A stretch of DNA of 64,000 nt from Mytilus californianus. Lineage: Eukaryota > Mollusca > Bivalvia > Mytilida > Mytilidae. The translations under genes and the position numbers were made by a program. The notes below the pieces were generated by a model. It was not told where the DNA came from and did no database searches. It worked only from the letters and a program-made list of their open reading frames with translations. The stretch is taken from assembly GCF_021869535.1 (NCBI RefSeq), contig NW_026262581.1:73933955-73997954 (forward strand). The letters are read 5' to 3'. Below are positions 25,505 through 36,707 of this stretch, one piece after another; within the stretch, counting starts at the first letter, position 1; each line of letters opens with the position of its first letter.

Positions 25505-25690
25505 ACCAATTGTTCAAAGAACAACGAAGATTTTTTCCACATCAATTTTCTTAATTTTTAATAATTGATGAGAAGCTACTTCCGGTTTACTGAAAGTTAC
25601 TATTGGCATCAAATGATACGTTTCTTCATATTGATTCAATAAATATATGGTTTCTATACATTTTTGTCTGAAATAAGGGAGAATCAATAT
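25505..25690 (+). repeat. Isolated fragment of the inner tandem unit
   Basis: It reads 'ccaattgttcaaagaacaacgaagattttttccac', 'gctacttccggtttactgaaagttactattggcatcaaatgatacgtttcttcat' and 'atatggtttctatacatttttgtctgaaataaggga'. It is the 5' sixth of a unit, detached from the main block by about 1.1 kb and lying inside the right-arm insertion. Confidence 0.75.
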
Positions 25691-26214
25691 CATATTTCGG
25701 CTTCTCCTTGTTGATGGTAGCCCGCGAACAATTTTGAATATGGTAGATTGACTATGATATAAGAGAGTGATACAAAAGTTCTATTCTCGTGACTGTTTAA
25801 ACATCTTCAGAAAAACTTCCAAGTCGTACCCAAATATTTAATTTCTTTAATTGAAAAACAAAACATTCTCAAAAAGATCCTTAATTCTGGGGAGGTGGAA
25901 GATAACAAAGGGATATTCCAACTCATAAATCGAAAACAACCTGATACTGCTATGGTTGAAAACGAGAGAAAAAAAAACGCAACATAGAAAACTAAAGACT
26001 AAGCAACATGGACCCAAACAATACCGAGGGTGATTCAAGGTGCTACACACATGGCACCCGTCGTGTTGCTCATTTTCAAAGTCAGTGAAAAGTCTGATTC
26101 GGGGATGCTTAATTCGAGGAAAAAAAGAACGGGATTAATTATACGATAATTCGAAAATATACATTGCCATCTGTAAAATACAGCCCCTGGACGGTGTAAA
26201 CTTCCCCAAAAAAA

Positions 26215-26575
26215 TGTGTATGGTGTAATGGTGTATGGCATAGGATGCAATGATAGAAGGTGTATGGTGCTATGGTGTATGGCGTAAGGGAAATGGTGTA
26301 ATGGTGTAACGTGCGATCAGGAATGGTGTGAATGAATGGTGTACGACATTTAAAACTATGCAAAATATTGATAAGAACTGATTTTATACTTTAATTTACA
26401 ATATTGTGATCAAAATTCGTTTTTTAAAATAAATAAATAATTTGGTAGTCGAACGCTTTCTTTGAAATTAAATTGTATTATGGTGTAATGCGTAAGGTGT
26501 ATGGTGCAAAGGTGTTACGTATATGGTATAATGGCACAGGGTGTATGGTGTAATGATGTATGGTGTTAGTGGGAA
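26215..26575. repeat. Degenerate ATGGTGTA minisatellite in two clusters
   Basis: Strings such as TGTATGGTGTAATGGTGTAT fill 26215-26345 and 26478-26572. The roughly 130 bp between is unlike them and AT-rich. The repeat unit drifts between 8 and 11 bp. It gives minus-strand histidine- and threonine-rich frames (26035-26363) which are artefacts. Confidence 0.85.
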
Positions 26576-27676
26576 GTTTATACCATCCAAGGACTGTACA
26601 TGTAAATATAACGGTCAACTAAGTCGTAAAGAATTCAGTCAAATCTTGCGGGTCTGATAGAGTTCTTGTTAGCAACAACCCTCTGTAATGGAAATCAAGA
26701 TAGTAAACTTATTTATGTACTCTAACACAATATACATATCTGATACACACTCCCCCTAGAGTATGTAGTTTCACGATATGTCTGTTAACATTTATGTTAA
26801 TGGTTGATAAAGAGACTTCCTGGAGTATTTGGAAGATCTGGCTATATAACGTTATTCGTAAGTACTCGTATGTAACTTAGGTATCAAATACAGTACAGGG
26901 AGATCCATTCTCCATCTTCGGTTGAGATTACAAACAGGCCTATGATCATCAAAGATTTTCTCTTTTTCCAGGTAGATCTATTTGGGGACTGCGTTTGTAT
27001 ATGGCGAGAAATGTAGTGAATAGTCATTATATTTTTTCCTTTATCTGGCAGTTTATGCAATGTGAATAACACACACAATAATGCTGTTTGGGGTTTTATC
27101 GCCTATAACACAAACATATTTGTCATTGAGGTAGGGTAAGTGCTTAGCATGATTTGGGTCTTTGAAAATGTGTGCCTTTCAATTGGATTTATAATAAACT
27201 GTACCAGGCACGATAAAGGGACAGTCCTGTCTAGGTATTGAGCACTCCATGCAGGGGAACTTGAACTGAAATTGGTTTATTTTGCTAGAAAGTAGAGGCT
27301 AATACAGTACCATTTACCTCCCTAGTCAGACTTTTGATATATGGGCTAACTAACCTCTCAGGTGTTGATCGACTGTCAAGAACGCAAAAGGCGTTTGCAA
27401 TGTTGTTTCAATTTTGTTTTCCCTTATATTTATATTTTACTTAATTTGTACCTTATCGAGAAAGTGTGTACTATATATGGTATGTACTATCTACTAAAAA
27501 AAAATTATAGGCATCTTTGTTTTATTTGGTGTCTTTGTTATATTTATTTGCATGTTTGTTTAAATTTTTAGTCAGTTGTGTTGTATGTCTGTGATGTATG
27601 TTTACACAATTGTGGCTACTGGATCCCAATTATTTGCACATTATCTTATTATCTGTGTTTGGGTTGCTCACCCAAT

Positions 27677-28205
27677 TTATATTTTTCGACATCAAAAAAG
27701 GCATTAACTTATATGTAAATATAAGCATCTGATAAACAATAAGACAGAAACTTTGTTCCCAATCGCTATTTGACAATTTTTTTTTAAATAGAATAAATAA
27801 TTTATTAAAGTACGATCTAATGTAATAAAACAAATTGTAAACGAACGATTCTAAAAAGAAATGTCAATATTTTTCAAGGATGGATGTATTATAACTGGTC
27901 TAAACAGTTCTGTACATGGAGCAAATACAGAGTAAATTCGTTTTCGGGTTGAAAAACATAAAAAGCTGGAATATATGTCTTCATAAGATAAAACACAAAC
28001 AAAACATAGATTTGATACCTTCGACCATTGAAGTTGTATTACAACTTCTTAGATAGATTCAATGGGTTTAAAATTTCATATTACTTATTTACTATTTACT
28101 TTGAAGGATATTAGTAATATTACATTTGTACTAAATTATTAACGTGAAATATAATTAAACTTTTATGATTAATTTTCTATTAAATTGAAATTTTAATTAA
28201 TTCAA
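27677..28205. mobile_element. Right-arm-specific insertion of about 0.5 kb, unclassified
   Basis: In the left arm, 'cattataacgg' (reversed) joins directly to 'gttgctcaccc' within about 15 bp (9345-9375). Here the same two anchors, at 27660-27675 and 28205-28220, are separated by about 525 bp of AT-rich sequence without a reading frame. Clear terminal repeats are not obvious. Confidence 0.55.
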
Positions 28206-28224
28206 TATTAACATTATAACGGAA

Positions 28225-28360
28225 CCATAAACAACTGTCATACGAGAGGGAGGTTTAGCTAGCTACATAAACCAAGTTAAACCGACAATTTTTTTTCGGA
28301 AAATGCCTGTACCAAGTCAGGAATATGAGAGTTGATTTTCACTCGTTCCGTTGGTTGTTA
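28225..28360 (+). repeat. Mussel short dispersed repeat (GAGGTTTAGCTAGCTA family)
   Basis: It reads 'aactgtcatacgagagggaggtttagctagctacataaaccaag' and 'aatgcctgtaccaagtcaggaatatgagagttg'. It is the arm partner of the minus copy at 9205-9350. Confidence 0.75.
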
Positions 28361-29407
28361 TACTTTTTTTTATATCTTCCTATCTCTTGTTTTAATCCAA
28401 TTGTTCCAAAAGGTATCATTCCCCATTTCAGTCTGTCTTCTCTAATCAATGTCATTATAAAATTCTTTTATGGGCCAAACTCAGATATTTGAAGTGGGCC
28501 CCTCTAAAATAAAACTAACTCTAAGCCTCCTCAGATTTTTGTCTTTGTACTTTTAACTTGTTCTTGTCATTTCAGAGCATCTAAACTACAATAACAACAT
28601 CGAAAATTAGTACTCTGAATTCGGGATATGGCTCCTTGAGGTTTCCCTAACCGGGGTAATAATCTAAGAATCATTCAAATTAATGGACAATTCTGTGTAC
28701 TCTCTTATATACTAGCCATGCTCCTCTGCATATCTGTGAAACTTTGTATAAATATCTTGGATTTCCCATTCTACTTCAGTTTTCTTTTGTAGAACTATAC
28801 CTTGGCCCAAATCGTGTGTGTGCCTTGTAGCGGGTTACTATTGACTTCTCAACACTGAATGGTACCCGATGTTCAAAGGCATCCACTAGAATTTTCGAAT
28901 GATTTTACATATAATAGTGCCTTTGGTGACCACTGTACTGAAAACCACCTGTATTGAACCATTACGATAACTTAATGTTGATCAATTTTATCTTCCAGCT
29001 ATCTTGCTTTCCACAAACTAGATCGAATGAGAGCTAATCAATTCAATCAACTGGCTTTTTAGTTTTCCAAGACGCATGATCATCTTGATCGTATTCCATC
29101 GTAACGATCGAGTAAGAGTTTATCAATCAAATCAATTTAACTCTTTAGTTTTCACCCAAAAACTAACGGATTGATCGTTTCCAATTTAAAGATCGAATAA
29201 AAAAATGTATTCAGTTTTATTAACTTGCATTTTAGCTTTGAAGACGAACGATCATATATATCGTACTCAGTCTTTACAATAAAAAAAAACACAATTCAGT
29301 CAACTAGCTCTTTATGGTATCGACCAACTTTCACTTGAGTCTTGCTGACTTTTCTATCTTTTCCGCCTGAAATCATCAAATCAAGATGTAAAACCGGTAG
29401 GGGCTTT

Positions 29408-31466
29408 GGTAGCAATACACAGTTAGACGTTTAGTTTCGCATTATGGCCATGGTGAATTTTTTAAATATGAAAGTTTTTGTACAATAAAATTGATTTTTA
29501 GTTGAAGAATAATATAGCCTTCGAAGTGGGTTTATATGAACATTTAGATTGTTTTTAGCATGTTTGATAGGCCATTTTTCTGTTTGACAGTCCGTATTTT
29601 CCTATCCGTACCGCCTATAGGTCCAGAAATTATTGAAGTGTTTATCAACAAAGATTTGACGCTCGATCTTTTCAATTCAATTTTATGGAAAAACGAGCAG
29701 AAAGGCATATGATTTTTTTTAACCTCTTGATAGATAAATGTCTATGGTTTCAGGAAAGGTATCACTCTAATTGATTGAAATTTTCCTTTGAACCAAATTT
29801 TCGAGACTTTTGTGACATGTTCACCCCCTTTTTTGCAATATTTTGTATCAAATAAATGCAGATTGTTGCCATGGTTACACCAACAAGAGATAATATTTCA
29901 CCTTTTTAACTATTGAAAATGAAATCTATGGAAGATGCTCTTTCCAAAAATATACACATGCATAACACAAATAGTTAGCCTTATTTATTAGATAGGAAGG
30001 AAAAGAGGGTGCTTAAAAATTATGAGTGTCAATTTTAAGATTTTTTCCTAACTGTGTATTGCTACCTTATGGCATTTGACAAAATACAGAATTGCTTATT
30101 TTTAGACAAATCATACCACAAATCTATTGATATTTAGATAATAGATACAATTCTTAGGGAGAAACATCTTTTAGTATGACAATATATGTTAGTTTTGTTG
30201 TTTATTGTCCTTAGCAACCAATATAGACATTTTGACACAAAGACTTGGTTCGGTCATAAATTGATACTTTATTGGCTACCCCTAGGAAAAGAAAGTATGC
30301 GCGTTATGTAGAAACCTCAATAGGGAACGCTTTATATTTTTCATGCAAATAAATCAAATTTATTATTTTAGCAAGTATAAAGTTACAATTTAGCATGAAT
30401 TAAGTCTAAATTTGTTCCCGCTGTTATAGATTAATTCAGTATTTGCTAAATTTTAACCAAGGCTTTGGTGTGCTAATACACAACAAAATTGACATTCTAA
30501 AGCTTTAAAATAGCTTTAATTTGTAAAATTTGTCTACTGTTAAGGTTGATTTAAGTTTTTAAACAAGTAAAGACAAGCACAGAAGGTATAGTTTTAGAAA
30601 ATTGACTAAAAAAGGAGAATTTACACTTTGACCAGGTATGTTTCTTCAAATCTCTTTTTTGTTGCATATCAGTGGCAACTGCTAACCTTTATAAAACATT
30701 CATTTCTGAACCAATTTTCAAAACTAGCAGGCCAATTTGCTTGGCTTAGTTAGCAGAACACAGAAATTCATTTAAAGTGGAATTTGGAAAAAAAAACGTT
30801 TATCCTTGAGGTAGCAATACACTGTTAGAGGTTTAATTTCGCATTATGGCCATGGTGAATTTTTTAAATATGAAAGTTTTTGTACAATAAAATTGATTTT
30901 TAGATAGTTGAAGAATAATATAGCCTTCGAAGTGGGTTTATATGAACATTTAGTTTTTAGCATGTTTTATATGCCATTTTTTTTTGACAGTCCGTATTTT
31001 CCTATCCGTACCGCCCATAGGTCCAGAAATTATTGAAGTGTTTATCAACAAAGATTTGACGCTCGATCTTTTCAATTCAATTTTATGGAAAAACGAGCAG
31101 AAAGGCATATGATTTTTTTTTAACCTCTTGATAGATAAATGTCTATGGTTTCAGGAAAGGTATCACTCTAATTGATTGAAATTTTCCTTTGGACCAAATT
31201 TTGGAGACTTTTGTGACATGTTCACCCCCTTTTTGCAATGTTTTGTATCAAATAAATGCAGATTGTTGCCACGGTTACACCAAAAAGAGATTATATTTCA
31301 CCTTCTTAACTATTGAAAATGAAATCTATGGAAGATGCTCTTTCCAGAAATATACACATGCATAACACAAATAGTTAGCCTTATTTATTAGATAGGAAGG
31401 AAAAGAGGGTGGTTAAAATTAATGAGTGTCAATTTTAAGATTTTTTCCTAACTGTGTATTGCTACC
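29408..31466. mobile_element. Composite element: two TIR-bounded direct repeats around a 743 bp core
   Basis: Copy 1 (29408-30066, 659 bp) starts GGTAGCAATACACAGTTAG and ends CTAACTGTGTATTGCTACC. Copy 2 (30810-31466, 657 bp) is a direct repeat with the same two ends and only a few percent difference. Between them lie 743 bp of non-coding sequence. The whole is missing from the left arm, where 'ggatagcccctagcgg' (6405-6422) reads straight through. The same design, with a related terminus, occurs at 45020-47218. No open frame is found, so it is non-autonomous. A clean target duplication is not evident. Confidence 0.8.
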
Positions 31467-31499
31467 TCTCCCTAATCGGAGTAAAATACAAAATAAAAA

Positions 31500-31690
31500 A
31501 AATTCTGAAAATTCAAAATGAAAGTCCCTCATCAAATGGCAAAATCAAAAGCTCAAACACATCAAACGAATAGAGAATAACTGTCATATTCCTGACTTGG
31601 TACAGGCATTTTCTTTAAAACCCGGTTTTGTAGCTAGCTAGTTTAAATTCTCACTTGTTTGACAGTCATATAGCATTCCATTATATTGAC
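31500..31690 (-). repeat. Mussel short dispersed repeat, minus copy
   Basis: Reverse complement of the 6200-6400 copy: 'aaagtccctcatcaaatggcaaaatcaaaagctcaaacacatcaaacgaa', 'ctgtcatattcctgacttggtacaggcatttt' and 'tagctagctagtttaaa'. It is its arm partner. Confidence 0.8.
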
Positions 31691-33125
31691 AACAAAGTAA
31701 ATAACATTGTAAATTCCATGATCATATCTCGTCGCTAAAGCTCTGTCTTAATCCCCGAGTAGGACCCCCTTTTCACGGACAATGAGGCATCTAAATCAAA
31801 TGTGTTTAGTACAACAATATTATTGATAAGGTCCGTCATTTTAGTCAACTTGCTCATATTTTGGTATCAGTCCTAAGGCCAACCACTTGTACAGAAAACA
31901 ACTCGTCTAAAAATACAGATCAAATGTATAATAGTATAAAGTAAAGATAACAATTCTGAAGTCAGAAAAAGTTTTTTTTTCTGTAGTTCTTGGATAAGAT
32001 TTAATAAATTCCGTATATGACGCTACGTTAATTCTGAATACGTCGTTACTGGCTTATTCATATTATTATACTGAATACAGTACATGTCCTACAAGGTTTG
32101 GACAGTTTATTAAATCTTTCAGTCTTGCCGATGTCAAGTGCACACTTTACTCTGAAAGCCACTTATAGAATGAGTCATCCTCACAACATATGAACAACAG
32201 TGTATCACTAATGTAAAGACCTTGGTTTCCTACCTATCCCTAGGGAAAAAAAGACAAAAAAGTGGTAATATCTTCCGAATTCAAATAAAATAAATACATT
32301 TAAAATTTAAATGAAATATCCATATTTATAATATAATTCAACGTAAGCAATTGATAAGATTATTTTTGAGCGTACAGCTGTCGATCCGTAAATATTGATA
32401 TAAAATGGGTGACTAGAAAAGTAAATGATTGTTCGTCTTTTTTTCTGTTAAGCATCTGTTGCTTTGACTCACTACATGCACTGTATTTTCCAAATACTTA
32501 TTCACTCAAGTTAGATCTGCGGGCTTGTAAAGGTAAGGAAATACTAAAATCGTTCACTTTGGTTTGTGGTAGGAATTTTGAGTTGTTAATCCAAAGATAT
32601 TTTAATTAACAGTTTGTTTGTTTTGATCATAACATTTGAAGCATCATTATGCTTTAAGAACGAAAGCGTCGAAATATGAACATGAAAAACGTACACGAAG
32701 TTTCTGACCAATGCTTTGATCGGGCATAGTAGCATATGGCATAGTTAATTTTGTGTTGTGAATTTTCAACTTTTTTCTTCTTATTCTTGGTAGATAGAAT
32801 TAGGAAAGATAAAGGGACCACAGCAATGTTTTTTTAAACATCATTAATAGGATATCTTGCAAAAAATATTGATAACTGTAATCCTCAAAATTTCTTCCAG
32901 CTTTTTATTAGTTAGAATTTTTCTTTAAAAAAACCCAGTAAAACCTTTTTAATATTTATTAATTAATTTTAATCATGAAAATCAACTGTTTCAATTAAAA
33001 ATAGATATCTCATTTCTAAAACAGTTGAGAGTCAGAATAAGTGTGCAAAAAAATGTTTTTGGTGTGAATGCCAATAAAGGAACAACTTTTTTTCTCGATC
33101 TATTCCCCAGAAAATGTATATTAGT

Positions 33126-33476
33126 CTGAAACGGTCATTTTTATTTTAAAATCATCTGAAAAGACTGAATAATGCATTATTCAGTCATATTATGTCTTTC
33201 GGTCAATTTTAAGACTTATTCCTGGCGGTAAATATAGTACTATTGATAATTCGCTGGCAGTCAATTCAGTACTGTTCAGTAGCTTTTCAGATTATTCATT
33301 GTATATGTTGATGTGTACAGGCAAACAACAACTTTTGAATAGTCTGACATATAGTCTGAACATTAATGAATTTACCGCAGTAGACAAGTTAGAAAATTGA
33401 CTGAAAGACTTGAAATGACTTAACACTTTATTGTTTAGTCATTTAAGAGCTGTTCAGATCAAAATGACCGTTTCAG
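33126..33476. mobile_element. Palindromic MITE-like element, right-arm copy
   Basis: It begins CTGAAACGGTCATTTTT and ends AATGACCGTTTCAG. It is the partner of 4394-4723 at the matching arm position, and its ends are more exactly inverted here than in the left copy. It has no reading frame. Confidence 0.7.
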
Positions 33477-33949
33477 ATAAAAACAAAATTGTTTTCTAGT
33501 GAATGTTTGTTCTAAAATTTGAACTACACTCCGATATCATATAATTTGTCATCTTCTTGAATTTTAGGGAAAGTTCTAGTTTAAAATGAACAGTGAAACA
33601 TAGAACTAGAACCTTTTTCTCCAGTTGTGGTGATAGTTTCATTAAAATTGAATTGAATTCAAAGTGCAATTGATTTGTCGTCGAGTTTTGCTTCTAGTTA
33701 CAAATTTACTTAAACTTGCCTTATACTTAGTCGTCACTTAGTGAAAAATCAAAATAATGAACATTCTTCTTCCAGTTGATGCACATGAACATTTTGTAGC
33801 TTTAAATCAGATTTTACTACTACATAAAAAGAAATGAAAGTTTACTGAAATCGAATAATATTTATAACAAAAAAATCCGAAAATGATTATAACAAAAAAA
33901 TTATAGATAACTATATTCTCTGAGTCGAAAAAAATGTATAACAAAAATA

Positions 33950-34120
33950 CCGAGCTCAAAGGTTATTTCAAAAAGGGGAAGTCCATAAATAATCAAACGT
34001 TATTAACCAACAGAGCTAGTGAAGACAACTATCATATTCCTAACTTTGTACAGGTACTTTCTAAAGCTGGTTTTATAGCTAGTTAAACCTCTCCTTGTAT
34101 GCCCGATGTTTATAGTTCGA
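33950..34120 (-). repeat. Mussel short dispersed repeat, minus copy
   Basis: Contains 'caactatcatattcctaactttgtacaggtactttc' and 'ggttttatagctagttaaacctctcc'. It is the arm partner of 3765-3925. Confidence 0.7.
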
Positions 34121-34789
34121 GATAAAATGTCAAACGTAACCTTAAACGACCCAAAATCGATTGCATGTTAAATCTGTATCAATATTAGATGTTAATTCAT
34201 TAATTTAGATGTGCACAAACTTTGCCCACAATATGTCTATGCTGATAAAATGAAATCTGAGCTATGCTTTTATGAGAAAGCAACCCTATGAATATATATT
34301 TGAAAGAATTATAAAGGTTACATACGGGCCCTATAATATGCGAACCAAAATATTACTCTTAGTATGGAACAATCGTAGTATTTTTTAACACAGTCCATAA
34401 TAGATCTTGATCTGCCTCCAACAGTGAATTTCCTGAACTACAAAAACAATAAAGAAGATAACAAAACAAAAAACTGATGAGGTTTACATATTTTGATTAA
34501 TTTTTTAAATAAAAGTTGCAACGCCTGAATTACGCAATTTTTATCTCAGATTATGCTGGCAGTTTTATGTTCTTTTCGATATATAACTCGTGTGTAACGT
34601 TGGATGTCAACAAATTTTAGTGTTCCTGGTGATGAATGGTGCTAAAGGTACGTGTTGTTCAATCTTTCGATTTCTATGTAGCGTTTTATCATGGTTGTGA
34701 GTATTTTCGTTCATTTTAATTTTTTTGCTGTAGTGTTATCTGGTTTTTCTTTACTTTGCCCCTTGGTTATTACCTCTTGTCGATACTTT

Positions 34790-35145
34790 TGATGTTTTTA
34801 CTACAACGTGGTTGATGCTCTGCTGGTGGACTTATAGTCCTAAGGGTATCACCAGCTCCGTAGGCAGTACCTCGCAATTTGCATGAAAATACTGATTTTG
34901 TGTTATTACGACTTGCTGTTACAAAAATTAGAAATGATTTTAGATTGAAGGAATATATCTCCCCCATGCAAATCTCCGATTCCTTGTCCGGCTTTGGCTA
35001 TACCTTTTTGTCTTTTTTGGTTTATAGCTCTTCATCTTTATGATTAACTTTGGAATTTTCAACTATATTTGCCTCGAGCATCACTGAAGAGACATTGATT
35101 GCGAAATGCGCATCTGGTGCAGAAAAATTGTTACCGTTTATGTTT
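34790..35145 (+). repeat. Mussel dispersed repeat with GAAATGCGCATCTGGTG end, plus orientation
   Basis: Arm partner of 2686-3040. In order it reads 'tgatgctctgctggtggacttatagtcctaagggtatcaccagc', 'tatctcccccatgcaaatctccgattcc', 'ttatagctcttcatcttt', 'tgcctcgagcatcactgaagagacattgattgcgaaatgcgcatctggtgcagaaaaattg'. See 48109 for the best-preserved copies. Confidence 0.75.
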
Positions 35146-36707
35146 TCCTTTTTCAGGATCACTTTTTATAATTTAGTTATAAAGCTTATGCTTAAAGCGG
35201 AATCAATTATTTCTGGATTTGAAAACCTCTTTGAAAGTTGGTATTGGATATGCTAAGCCGTTTCCAAGATACGTTTTACTTGAGGAACATAGGGCTGTCA
35301 AAATTGTCCGCCATTTAAATCTGTTTTCAGCTGTAGACGTGGCCTTTCATCAAATGACGTTATTTGTTCTGGTTGTTAAAATTCATTCTGGATCTCCTCC
35401 AGCTGTGTGGTAGTCTGCCTTGTCTTCTGCATGACAAAATGTTCCACTCAAATGAATGTCGTAATATTATTATCTGCTCTCTCCACTGCAAAAAAATTTT
35501 CTTAATATGTTCTTTTCCTAGAGTTTGTTGTCAAGATATATTTGATCCTGTTGCTTACAGGTCTGAGCCACCATACATCACAGATATATACATTTTATAG
35601 TGATGAGACCTCCTATATTGTGTTGAAGTCCTACGATAATTATCAAGGTTTTTGTCTCAATAAATATAAACTCATCATAGATACAGGGATTAAAATTCTA
35701 CACGCTAGATGCGCGTTTCGTTTACAAAAATGACGTTATAATAAACAAAAGTATACAGGTTTTATGTTGAAATTGACATCTTTGATTTGTATTTTCTCAT
35801 ATAGTGCATTGGATTTCAAAACTGGTCTAAGCAATGCAAATAGCTGACTTCTTTGACTTATTCTGGATTTTATGTCTTCTTTTGCTCTCCTGGTATGCTT
35901 ACCATACTTTCTAGATATGTTAATTGATCAACTCCTTTGTTGTTCCCCCTGCGATTGATTCTGGGTCATTCTGTCTTATCATAACTTTCATTAATTTAGT
36001 TTCTCTAATATTAGCATTCATCCCCATTTTTCTTGGTTTTTACTTTCTTATTTTTAATACGATCGTCAGAAAAAATAAAGGGATTAAGGCTGTTTACCAT
36101 TGAACGTTGGTTTCTTCTTTTTAAATCTAATGTTTAAGTTGTAATCAGTCAATAACAATATAAATAATATGGCTTCTCGATGAAGATTCTTCGCAATTTG
36201 GTTTATTGAACTTTTGTTATGTCTAAACCTAGCTTGTTTGTTTCTTCAAATTTTGTCTAATGCATATTTGATTCGGTTAAATATCATACGACTAAGGGTT
36301 TTTATTTACTGTTGTAAGCATTGGTAAGACTAATGAATAAAACAGGAGTTTTCAAAGGCATCAATATTGCGTATTTTCTAAATTGGGATGAATACTCAAA
36401 TGCCATTTGTTTTTTTTTTCTTAAATTATGGTTACAAATCTACGAAATATAAAAAAAATCTAATTTCGGCAAATGATCATAGTACTCAATGTAAATCTAT
36501 TAGTTGGAAAGGATTTGTTGTTTAGCAGGTGATATCCTATATTGATAAAGTGTATACTATATACAGTATGTACTGTTAATGACAAAAAACAAATTGTTGA
36601 CGTCATTGTCAATTTTACTAACTACACCTTTTTTGTTGGCGTCTTTGTTAGATTTAATTTTGTTTGTAAATTTGTTTGAACTTTTTAGTCAGTTATGTTG
36701 TATGTCT

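Larger units (their letters stand above)
25350..27270. repeat. Right-arm-specific insertion of about 1.9 kb
   Basis: The left arm runs continuously across this point ('ctcgaaaggactaaggcgagttaatgctctctg' at 9815-9845, next to 9720-9790), whereas the right arm has 1.9 kb extra. It contains a fragment of the tandem unit (25505-25690), a retroelement tail (25886-26070, minus: 'aacaaagggatattccaactcataaatcgaaaac') and the ATGGTGTA repeats at 26215-26575. It is therefore a mosaic of several events. I could not define its termini exactly. Confidence 0.6.
24420..36707 (-). repeat. Right outer arm of the giant inverted duplication
   Basis: Reverse complement of 1137-10735 (anchor pairs are listed there). 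It is longer than its partner because of arm-specific insertions at about 25350-27270, 27677-28205 and 29408-31466. Subtracting these, and the retroelement from the left arm, leaves both arms at about 8 kb. Beyond 36707 the similarity to the left arm stops. Confidence 0.9.

Noticed and set aside
1137..36707. Maverick/Polinton or other large self-replicating transposon with long TIRs
   Set aside because: The arms are far longer than usual, and neither arms nor centre contain polymerase, integrase, ATPase or capsid-like frames.
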